From Prorocentrum cordatum (Eukaryota; Sar; Dinophyceae; Prorocentrales; Prorocentraceae): 64,000 nucleotides of DNA. Each line of letters opens with the position of its first letter. Position 1 is the stretch's first letter. The notes beneath the pieces are model-generated. The model was not told where the DNA came from, did no database searches, and saw nothing but the letters and a program-made list of their open reading frames with translations. The stretch is taken from assembly GCA_963575745.1 (NCBI GenBank), contig CAUYUJ010005780.1, positions 665,001-729,000 on the forward strand. Reading direction: 5' to 3'. Below are positions 22,655 to 30,372 of the stretch, in pieces. Made by a program: the position numbers and the translations under genes.

Positions 22655-23029
22655 GAGCGGTCGCGTGGCGAACGACTCGGGCCGGGCACTCGGCTGCGGG
22701 CTACAGAACTAGGAAGAGGGAGGGGAGGAGGGAGGAGCAACTGAAGACGATGCGGAGGGGCGAAGAAGGAGGTACTTTTCAACAACGCCCGCGCGGAAGC
22801 CCCAATCATCGCGCGCACAGGGTTTCGATGCTTCACTCCATGCTTCTCTAAGAAAAACGCTCGCCCACACAAGTTGGCGCACTAAGGCGTGCACCCGTGG
22901 AACACCCTAAACCTTCCGCCTGCCTCCTCACACCGCCTCGCCCTCCGCGTGTTCACGCGCACCCAGCCACCCCGCAACTGCGGGCACTCAGTAGCCCCAC
23001 CGCAACTGCGGCCCATACGGCTTCGGGCC
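22655..23029. other. Intergenic spacer inside the element
   Basis: Presumed 5' region of the transposase gene. Contains a GGAGGGAGG run at 22,711-22,737 and two 12-bp motifs 26 bp apart (22,973 and 22,999). No TATA-like or spliced-leader acceptor that I would defend. Confidence 0.45.
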
Positions 23030-24028
23030 TCAGTCGAACAGACTGGGGATTTGGAGCTCGAGGTAATCCAGAGCCGCTTGCTTGCGCTGGTGCTGCGTCA
23101 TGCCCTCCCACTCGTAGTCGTAGCCCTTCACCGACTGCGCCGACTGCCACTTCTTCTTTGTAAGTTTCTTCACATCCATCTCGATCCTTTTGCCCTTGTT
23201 GGCACACTCTCGCGTGATGGTCGCGACCCAAGCGCCCTTGAAGTCCCAAACGACGGTGAAGCCAGAGCCGCTCCCCTGCGCCACGGGGGGGTCGACCTCC
23301 TTTTGCTTCGCCAGCGGGGTGGCAGGGTCAACCGCCGTTGCCCAGTCCCTGTCCGCCACTGCGGCCTCGTCCTTGTCGCCGTCGCCGATGTCGGGGACAC
23401 CGCCGAGGCTCACGTCGTCCACGATCATGTCGATCAGCCACCCAAGGTCTGCAGCGTCCAGCCACAACGTCCTCCGCTTGAAGCTGGCCACCCGCACGTT
23501 TCGAACGGCCGTGTCGAGCGGAAACTTCATGGGGCTCTTTGCGGGCATCTGTACAGAGTGCACAGTGGCTATGGCCGACTCCACGGCCTCGCCCCTGGGC
23601 AGGCCAGTAGCCGCCGCACGCGTTCCAGTCTTCTGCTTCTTGGCGCTGGTCGGGGTCGCTGCCTGCTTCTTCGTGGCGTCCGTGGAGCTGACCAGGGCCG
23701 ACATGGGGTCATCTGCTTCGTCCCCCGCGTCGCCGTCGCTCTCATCGTCCGCAACTGCGGCGCCGCCCTGCTTCGCGACTTCTTTCTTCAGCGCGTCCCA
23801 GGCCTTGGAGGCCTTCAAGGCCCCTGCGGTCGGTTTACCTTTGGCGCACACCTTGAGCAGCCAAGCCTTTTGCATGTTCACGTGCACGAAAGTTATCTCT
23901 CCGAGGGGCCATGCGTGGAGCACCTTGACATCCTTTTCGGGGACGGGGGTGGTCTGCGCAAGCCAACCTCCACGGATGCACAAGACCTTCTCAACGCACA
24001 CAGGGCTCCATTCGCTCGAAGTCGGCAT
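23030..24028 (-). CDS. 333-aa protein of unknown function
   Basis: The open frame extends up to 24,256 through the central palindrome, but that part is translated repeat. I take ATG 24,028 (MPTSSEWSPVCVEK) as the likelier start. Residues ~1-60: compact globular-looking segment. ~85-150: charged/Ala linker with AAVADDESDGD. ~165-225: RNVRVASFKRRTLWLDAADLGWLIDMIVDD. ~255-333: WDFKGAWVATITRE, then a Lys-rich helix and the C-terminus LELQIPSLFD. No catalytic motif. I associate this RRTLW...LGWLI...GGVP...WDF layout loosely with repetitive dinoflagellate ORFs but cannot verify that. Basic pI suggests nucleic-acid binding (inference). It contains two clear 12-bp motif copies (23,353; 23,749). Confidence 0.6.
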   Translation of the reverse strand: MPTSSEWSPVCVEKVLCIRGGWLAQTTPVPEKDVKVLHAWPLGEITFVHVNMQKAWLLKVCAKGKPTAGALKASKAWDALKKEVAKQGGAAVADDESDGDAGDEADDPMSALVSSTDATKKQAATPTSAKKQKTGTRAAATGLPRGEAVESAIATVHSVQMPAKSPMKFPLDTAVRNVRVASFKRRTLWLDAADLGWLIDMIVDDVSLGGVPDIGDGDKDEAAVADRDWATAVDPATPLAKQKEVDPPVAQGSGSGFTVVWDFKGAWVATITRECANKGKRIEMDVKKLTKKKWQSAQSVKGYDYEWEGMTQHQRKQAALDYLELQIPSLFD

Positions 24029-24123
24029 GTGTGCTACTGCGCTGGACACAGCCGCAACTGCGGGCAAGGCGGGGGTGCGGGCAGTGGGGCCGCGCGCGGT
24101 TGAGCCAGATGGCGAGCTGAACG

Positions 24124-24432
24124 CCTCCCTGGAGGGCCTCCCTCGGTCCCTGCGATCCTCGCGCCTCCCTGGAGGGCCTCCGCCCTCAGAATGCTTCAAA
24201 GCAGTGCCGGGGCACTGCTTTGAAGCATCAGATGCTTCAAAGCAGTGCCGCGGCACTGCTTTGAAGCATTCTGAGGGCGGAGGCCCTCCAGGGCCTCCGC
24301 CCTCAGCCCAGGGCCCTCCAGGCCCTCCAGGGCCTCCAGGGAGGCCCTCCAGGGCCTCCAGGGAGGCCCTCCAGGGCCTCCAGGGCCCTCCAGGCCCTCC
24401 AGGGCGGAGGCCCTCCAGGGCCTCCAGGGAGG
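24124..24432. repeat. GGCCTCCAGGG minisatellite around the central palindrome
   Basis: Tandem and inverted GGGCCTCCAGGGAGGCCCTCC units, mainly 24,285-24,432 with a few units at 24,124-24,180. Many units are themselves palindromic. Confidence 0.85.
24168..24292. repeat. 125-bp central palindrome with the terminal hairpin core
   Basis: The arms 24,168-24,229 and 24,231-24,292 are 62-base inverted complements with one mismatch. Each arm itself contains a hairpin, ATGCTTCAAAGCAGTGCC/GGCACTGCTTTGAAGCAT, the same core as at both ends of the element. Its centre (24,230) is ~12 bp from the arithmetic midpoint of 16,004-32,433. The outer TIR sequence (AGCCCTTATAACGG) is absent here, so it is not simply a junction of two elements. 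Confidence 0.9.
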
Positions 24433-24752
24433 GAGGGAGGGAGTGAGGAAATGAGTAGTTTCGGCTTCCAACTTGGGAGGAAGGGGAGAAAGGAGGAGGA
24501 GAGAGGGAGGAAGTGGAGGAAGGGCGAGGGAGGAGAGGGAGAAGGGAGGGAGGAGGTCCGTTTCGAACCTCCGTGCTCGATCGTCAGCGGTCCGCTACTG
24601 CGGCATCAGCTAACAGAAGCAGTGACACTGCAAACTACACGAGCGCTCCGCAACAGCGGTCACGCGTGCGCCCCCCCCTTCGGCCTGTTGCCCGCAACTG
24701 CGGTCACGCGAGCAAGCCGCCCTGACTGCCGCCACTGCGGCTTCTTAATTAA
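24433..24752. other. Intergenic spacer inside the element
   Basis: GGGAGGAAG purine-rich block (24,475-24,555), then 12-bp motif copies at 24,592, 24,644 (decayed), 24,692 and 24,729. Ends in TTAATTAATTAG, which overlaps the next gene's stop; the same AT string recurs at 32,223-32,234 near the right end. Confidence 0.6.
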
Positions 24753-27179
24753 TTAGAGCGACATCTTCCCGCTTTCGTCGAACCCTTTCTTCGATTTCTT
24801 CGGCGCGGGCTGGCCCGAAGGCTTCCCTTTGGCCCTCTTGGCCGCGTCCGTCTTCCACGTCTCCTCGGCCGCCTTCTTCTTCGGTGCGGTTTTGGGTCTC
24901 GCCTCCCACAGGAGCTCTTCTCCTTTCTTCACGGCCGTGGTATTCACCAGCACAGGGACATTCACGGCGAGCACGACCCCGCCTGTCCCAGGCACGCACA
25001 CCGCCAATTCTTTCGTCTCCAGCTCCATGTTGATGCGCGCAACTGCGCTTTCATTACGGCTGTTTCTCTGCTGGATCTCCTGTTCCGTGACTCTGTTGAC
25101 TGCCCAGAAGACGTGCATTGTCTCTTGCGCATCCCACTTCCATGCTCTCAACCGCACATCGTGGTCAGCCACGTCGGCGGGCGTCTTGTCCGCAGGCGGC
25201 TTGAACTCGGGGTGCAAGTAGAAGGTCGTGGGCGTGGCCCCATTTGGATCTCCTTTCACCCAGACTTGCACGGCCACCCTCTCGGGGTGCGTGCTTGCGG
25301 CGTGCACCTTGGATGCCTTTGGGACGCACGGCCACAACTCGATGCATTTTTCGTCGTTTGCAGCGGTTGCCTTGACGGTGCGTTTCTCTGTGTCAGCGTC
25401 TTGCAACACCTCTACTTGCGCTTCCGCAACTGCGGACATGTGGCGCGCCCAAAGGCACAGCAACACTGCGCTGACCAAAGCAGGCTCCCGCCCCAGCTCC
25501 TTCGCTGCCGCTGAACGCCTCCATTCGGCGATTGGCAAAGGGAAGGATCCGCGTGGAATGGCCGTCGTGTCCCTGCTGCGCTGGTGGTTCGTTGGTAATT
25601 GCGTCGTGGGGTCAAAGGAAATGACCGTCGGCATCAACTCGTGCTCCTCTGCGGAAGCCTTTGTCTTCCCCGCCACTGCGGGCTCATTCGGTTCTGGGCG
25701 CGGCAACGCGTTGAAATCGAACCAATCGGGCTTCCCGCCTCCGACTCCCACTTCGCCGAGGGCCTTCTCAAGGGCGTCCCGATTGGACTTCGGCTCCACC
25801 TTCCCCGTGGCCTCCGCGCAAGCGCGGAGGAGCGCCTGACGATGTCCTGGGATACTTCGTTCCTTGACGTGGGTGTCCTTCAGGTACTGCATGAAGCCGT
25901 CTGCGGTCAGTATGCACAGGTTCGCCTTGAACTCGATCGCCTTCTCAGGGCCCATGCCGTCGATGGCCTTGCTCAGCGTGAACAAGTACAAACGGAGAGC
26001 CGAGTTCATGTCGATGAGGAAGTCTCGGAACTCCTTCTTCTTCCACGATTGTTCTGGGTCAGGGCACCACACAGGAGTGTCAACGCCCCTCTTCCTCGCA
26101 GGCGCGTTCCTGTAGCATCGCATCACCACGGCAACCTTGACCCACGGCACTTCGTCGGGAAGCTCGCTGGCTGCCCCGAAGGCACCGAGCCGAAGGGCCC
26201 TTCTCCTGGAGTTCACGTAGACCTCGCAGAACTGGAGCAGCAAGGGGATGAACTGCGCTTTCGTGCTCCCGAGCCCAACAACGAACGAGAACAGCTCAAT
26301 GAAGTCTGGGTCCTGAACGACTCGATCGAGTTCGTGCATGACGGAGAGCTTGACCTTTTCAAAGGCAACCTGATCCGCAACTGCGGCGTGCAGCTCCGCG
26401 TCAACAGCCTTGCACAGAACACGGAGCGCGGTGAGTTCAGTCGTTCGCAACGCAAAATCGGCTCCTTTATTGAGGGACTGGCTGATGAGCGAAGCACCAG
26501 TGGGTTCCTCGTCCATGATTTTCCAGCTAAGCACTTCCATGAGCATACCCCCCTGCACGAGTTTCTTAGCGACAGGGTCATGTTCCGCCACTGCGGCCAT
26601 GTCGAGATTGCCGTCCTTATCGAGCACGCGCTTCAGCCTCGCGCTCTCGTCCTCCGTGAACTCCATGCCTTGGGGGATGGGCCACTTGGCTCCCAGGGCG
26701 CACGCCCGCAACACGAGGCACAAGTGGGAGTGCGAACACGTCCCATACGCAACGTCTGTTCCGCAACTGCGGTCGAAGCACGCAGCGAGGTGGCCGGTCG
26801 CTTTTTCCAGATTGTACTCTGTGTACGTCTGGAACTTCGGGTCCTCCTTTTTTCTCAGCACCAGCTCTTGTGCTGGGTACATCTGAACGCAGACACCTTC
26901 GTGGTCAGCTTCGGCTTGCGTGAATCCAGCCAGGAAGATTTTCACAGCGAGTTCCCGAACCCTTTCCTGCTGAGGGTAGTGCCCGCCTCGGTTGCCCGTG
27001 TGCGGGGCGAGCATGAGCACAGGGAGGCGCACCTTGTCCCCTGTCCTGAATCTAGACCTCAAGGCGTTGGCCCTCTGAAAGATCCCTTGCGTTCCGCCTG
27101 GAACTGCGGCTGTCTCGTCCGCCACTGCGGCTTTCTTGTCCGCCACTGCGGCATTATCTGTGCCGACGCTGTCGTTCAT
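24753..27179 (-). CDS. 808-aa protein of unknown function
   Basis: ATG 27,179 (MNDSVGTDNAAVADKK) is preferred. The frame is open eight codons further to a GTG, where the SVGTD codons are duplicated. Seen: the N-terminus has tandem AAVAD copies from adjacent 12-bp motifs (27,121; 27,141; 27,197). At ~45-95 is LMLAPHTGNRGGHYPQQERVRELAVKIFLAGF then EADHEGVCVQ. At ~130-160 is FDRSCGTDVAYGTCSHSHLCLVLRA, which faintly recalls ParB-like nuclease folds, though I would not call it. The middle is a helical region (~230-470), then DWFDFNALPRPEPNEP. The C-terminus is Lys-rich (PKTAPKKKAAEETWKTDAAKRAKGK...KKSKKG), consistent with nuclear or nucleic-acid association (inference). Intronless and full-length, with the same strand and motif style as the transposase. 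At least eight 12-bp motif copies in the frame. Confidence 0.65.
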   Translation of the reverse strand: MNDSVGTDNAAVADKKAAVADETAAVPGGTQGIFQRANALRSRFRTGDKVRLPVLMLAPHTGNRGGHYPQQERVRELAVKIFLAGFTQAEADHEGVCVQMYPAQELVLRKKEDPKFQTYTEYNLEKATGHLAACFDRSCGTDVAYGTCSHSHLCLVLRACALGAKWPIPQGMEFTEDESARLKRVLDKDGNLDMAAVAEHDPVAKKLVQGGMLMEVLSWKIMDEEPTGASLISQSLNKGADFALRTTELTALRVLCKAVDAELHAAVADQVAFEKVKLSVMHELDRVVQDPDFIELFSFVVGLGSTKAQFIPLLLQFCEVYVNSRRRALRLGAFGAASELPDEVPWVKVAVVMRCYRNAPARKRGVDTPVWCPDPEQSWKKKEFRDFLIDMNSALRLYLFTLSKAIDGMGPEKAIEFKANLCILTADGFMQYLKDTHVKERSIPGHRQALLRACAEATGKVEPKSNRDALEKALGEVGVGGGKPDWFDFNALPRPEPNEPAVAGKTKASAEEHELMPTVISFDPTTQLPTNHQRSRDTTAIPRGSFPLPIAEWRRSAAAKELGREPALVSAVLLCLWARHMSAVAEAQVEVLQDADTEKRTVKATAANDEKCIELWPCVPKASKVHAASTHPERVAVQVWVKGDPNGATPTTFYLHPEFKPPADKTPADVADHDVRLRAWKWDAQETMHVFWAVNRVTEQEIQQRNSRNESAVARINMELETKELAVCVPGTGGVVLAVNVPVLVNTTAVKKGEELLWEARPKTAPKKKAAEETWKTDAAKRAKGKPSGQPAPKKSKKGFDESGKMSL

Positions 27180-27203
27180 ATCTGTGCCGACGCTGTCCGC
27201 CAC

Positions 27204-27880
27204 TGCGGCCCGGAGCTCCGATATGGCGGACTATGGCACGACGTCCGTCGCTCAGGGTGGAGGCGTGTGTGCCAGGAGCCCAACGACCTGCTGAGCCGAA
27301 TGCCTGCGGACGACTGAAGGCTCAGTTTTAATCCAAAATATCGGGCGAGAGCTTGGGGGGGGTGCAGGCTGGAGGAGGGAGGGGGGTGCAAGCTGGAGGA
27401 GGACGAGGAGGGGAAGGGGAAGGAGAGCTAGGACGGAGGTGGCGGGGGGATGCGGCCTGGAGGAGGACGAGGAGGGAGGAGGGAGGAGGGAGGAGGGAGG
27501 AGGGAGGAGGGAGGAGGGACGACGACGACGACGACTGCTGACGACAGACGACAGACTTGACGACGACGACGACCGACGACGACTGCTGACGACAGACGAC
27601 AGACGCGACGACGACGACGGCAGCGACGACGACGAGGACGGACGACGACGATGATGATGACCCAGCGCGCGCACACTTATTGCAAACTGCGGCTTCGCAA
27701 CCGCGTGCTCTCCTATTATACGCAACCGCAACTGCGGCTTCGCAACCGCAACCCCGCAACTGCGGGCTATCCTACACCGCAACATGCACTCCATCGCTAA
27801 TGGGATGCACTACGCAGGCAGCAGGCGCCCAGTAGTACCGAGCTCTGTTCCGCAACTGCGGCTCCTCGGTCTTGCCGCAC
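27204..27880. other. Intergenic spacer with GGGAGGA and GAC microsatellites
   Basis: 27,350-27,520: GGGAGGAGGGAGGA-type purine repeats. 27,520-27,660: GACGACGAC interleaved with TGCTGACGACAGACGACAGAC units. 27,689-27,905: five 12-bp motif copies in ~220 bp, the densest cluster in the element. Minus-strand ORFs here are repeat translations. Confidence 0.7.
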
Positions 27881-29707
27881 TCACCGCTCGTCCGCAACTG
27901 CGGCAGATCGCGGCTCTTCGTGCTTCCGCTTGCTCGCCCGACTTGCGCGTCCGTGGCCGACGAAGACGATGTTTTGGTGGATGCCCTCGCACCAGTGCGT
28001 GCTGAAGGTCTTCTCGTTGAGCTCCTTCTGAATGACCTTGCCGATTGGGGGCAGCGCTGCCGAGCCGAGCTTTTCTCTGACTCCGCTACTGCGGTCAGGG
28101 TCATCCTCCCACTTGGGCATGTACTTCGCTGGGACCCAGCGCCGAGAGATGATGGAGTCGCTTGTTCGATGCATCCAATCAGGGAGCCACTGGGGATCGT
28201 TCTTCGACGGCCTCCCTGCAAAATCCAGGTTGCAGTCCGCAATGCGCACGTCGCACGGGCCAATGGGGAGGACGTAATTCGGATGCATGACGCGTGTGCC
28301 CTCCACAATGCCTCCGAACAGGGCGGGTCCAGCCCTGAACGCCACCCCCACCGGGCAGGTGTAGCTGGCTCCGCAACTGCGGCCAAATGCTGCGAGCTGC
28401 TCAGGCGGGATGTCAAACAGGCCGCACAAGAACCGCACATCATTTTTATGGATGGAAGCAACCGCGTCCTTGAAGAAACCTGGCTGCCACGCTGTTTGTT
28501 CTGTTTGCGTGATCTTCTGTTGGAGACGTTCGGTGACTGCGTGTCTGGACACGACGGCAAAACGGATCACCGCGGCAGGATTCACGTCGGAGCCCTTCAG
28601 GCGAAAGCGCAGGATCGTGACGGCGTGGGTGGCCCCAACAACATGACCCGCAACTGCGGTCTCTGCGATGATGTGCGGGCGCACGAGCACCACGCCCGTG
28701 TCTCTGAACAGGGCAACCGTCGTCCAGTAAGGCTCCGCGGTGTTGTTTTTCAAAGTGACAGCGTCTTCGACGGCAGTCCTGAGTCCAACGGGAACGTCGT
28801 AGCTGCAAGCGCCTTCGACGTTCCCCGTGCGGAACAGCTCGGGGTCCCATACGACGAAGACGACCGCCGCAGTTTGGTGCAAGATGCACCTGAAGACATC
28901 TTCCTTTGTTGCCACCTTCGTGATGACCACCACGTTGAACACCAAAGCGATGGTGGACGGAACCCGATTGCCGTCTTCTGTACGAAGGAATCCTTCGTTC
29001 CACTTGGGGCGTTCCCCAAAGTAGTTTATCCCTGGAGGGGACCTGGTCCGCTGCTTCTTCCGCGGTGCTCCCGCATCTTCCCGCAACTGCGGTTCCGACG
29101 GAGGCCCCGCGCGACCCCGCGACTGCGGTTCTGACAGCGGCGAGTCTTCCGTGGGAGGCGGCCTTTTCCTCGGCCGCGAATCGGCCGAGGCGGTTGTCTC
29201 GGCGGCTTTCTCCTGGGAGGCGGCCTCGTCTTCGGGTTGGGCGCCTCGTTTGGACTCGGCTGCGAGCAGCACGGCCGAGGGCGCGCTGCTCCCAGATGAG
29301 CCGCGCGCGGCACCTGGCTCGCCGGCCACCCCCGCAACTGCGGTCTCGGTGGCGGCTCCCGTCACTGTTGGTTGGTCCTGCTGCTTCGTCGGCGTCTGCG
29401 CCCGAGGCCCCCATTTTGCCTTGGGGGTCAAGTGCGCCCTGCGCAACTGCGCCTCTTCGCGCCTCCCACCAGCAGAGCTCCCACTCGCAGCGCTTATCGG
29501 CGGCGGCGGCCGATATTCCCGCGAGGAGCTAGACGACTGCGGGGAGGCCTCGCGCGGCGGTCGCTCGGGGCTTCCGCAACTGCGGTCCTCCGTCGGCTCC
29601 GCGACTGCGGCATCCGCGGCAGCCCCTTGCAGGCCGAACCTTTCCCGCAGTTGCTGCTTCAGCTCGGCGAACCGCTTGTCGACCTCGGCTTTGCGACCTG
29701 GGTCCAT
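27881..29707 (-). CDS. 608-aa protein, possible degenerate EEP-like fold
   Basis: Start MDPGRKAEVDKRFAELKQQL (29,707) opens a short charged helix. Residues ~30-225 are a Pro/Ser/Glu-rich linker carrying DRSCG, AVAEP, EPQSRG and EPQLR from the 12-bp motif. The globular part is ~225-580. IALVFNVVVITK and HQTAAVVFVVWDPELF could be the first strands of a nuclease fold. PAAVIRFAVVSRHAV, then KNDVRFLCGLFDIPPEQLAAFGRSCG (~424-446), lines up by eye with VMAVHVHHSLA and WDVKVCMGDFNMCMFQLVSWCRNCG of the EEP-like gene at 16-18 kb. If so, the catalytic GDFN is replaced by GLFD and the protein is probably inactive. This is an inference from pattern only. The C-terminus is basic (SRASKRKHEEP). Confidence 0.6.
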   Translation of the reverse strand: MDPGRKAEVDKRFAELKQQLRERFGLQGAAADAAVAEPTEDRSCGSPERPPREASPQSSSSSREYRPPPPISAASGSSAGGRREEAQLRRAHLTPKAKWGPRAQTPTKQQDQPTVTGAATETAVAGVAGEPGAARGSSGSSAPSAVLLAAESKRGAQPEDEAASQEKAAETTASADSRPRKRPPPTEDSPLSEPQSRGRAGPPSEPQLREDAGAPRKKQRTRSPPGINYFGERPKWNEGFLRTEDGNRVPSTIALVFNVVVITKVATKEDVFRCILHQTAAVVFVVWDPELFRTGNVEGACSYDVPVGLRTAVEDAVTLKNNTAEPYWTTVALFRDTGVVLVRPHIIAETAVAGHVVGATHAVTILRFRLKGSDVNPAAVIRFAVVSRHAVTERLQQKITQTEQTAWQPGFFKDAVASIHKNDVRFLCGLFDIPPEQLAAFGRSCGASYTCPVGVAFRAGPALFGGIVEGTRVMHPNYVLPIGPCDVRIADCNLDFAGRPSKNDPQWLPDWMHRTSDSIISRRWVPAKYMPKWEDDPDRSSGVREKLGSAALPPIGKVIQKELNEKTFSTHWCEGIHQNIVFVGHGRASRASKRKHEEPRSAAVADER

Positions 29708-30372
29708 GGCGTGGCCGCGCGCGGCCCCCGTCCGACGGGGGAACTGCGGCCGGCTTGGGAGAGGAAGGACAACGAGGGAGACGGCGGGGATGAGGACGAG
29801 GAAGGCGAAGAGGAGGATGGAGAGGACGCGACGGAAGAGGATGGCGCGAAGAGCTCAGACGAGGGTGAAAGGAGCAAGGGGACTGCGACGAGGATGACGG
29901 GGCAGAAACGGAGGAGGAGGAATCAACAAAGTCCGCAACTGCGGCCCTCGGGGGGGACTGCGACGAGGACGACGGGAAATGACTCGGCCAACGGAGGCGG
30001 GCTACGGCCAACGGAAGGAACTGCGACGAGGAGGAAAGGCGGAGGGAGGAGACTGCGACGAGGACGACGGGGAAGGGGCGACGAGGACGACGAACAACTG
30101 CGGATCCATCTGTTTAAGTACCTGTCTCCGCAACTGCGGCCGCGCTAATTAACGTCACGAGTGCTTCAACGGAGGTGATGCGCGCCCGAAGCACCTAATT
30201 ACAGCGGTCAGTCGTGGGAGCGCCGCAACTGCGGCCAAGCTGTATGAAGTCGCTAGAAGGCAGCGCCGCAACTGCGGCCGAAAGCGCGCATAGTGAGTCA
30301 AACGAGCGCGGCGTCACGCGATCGGTCCCCGCAACTGCGGTTCCATGGCTGCGCAATCCCGCAACTGCGGTG
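29708..30372. other. Intergenic spacer with GAGGACGACGGGG repeats and motif cluster
   Basis: Purine-rich (GACTGCGACGAGGACGACGGG units at 29,880-30,090), then motif copies at 29,934, 30,127, 30,222, 30,266, 30,330 and 30,358. Open + strand frames are shadows of this stop-poor DNA. Confidence 0.6.

Noticed and set aside
24029-24256. N-terminal extension of the 333-aa ORF
   Set aside because: It translates one arm of the central palindrome and GC-rich spacer; the ATG at 24,028 starts the protein-like part.
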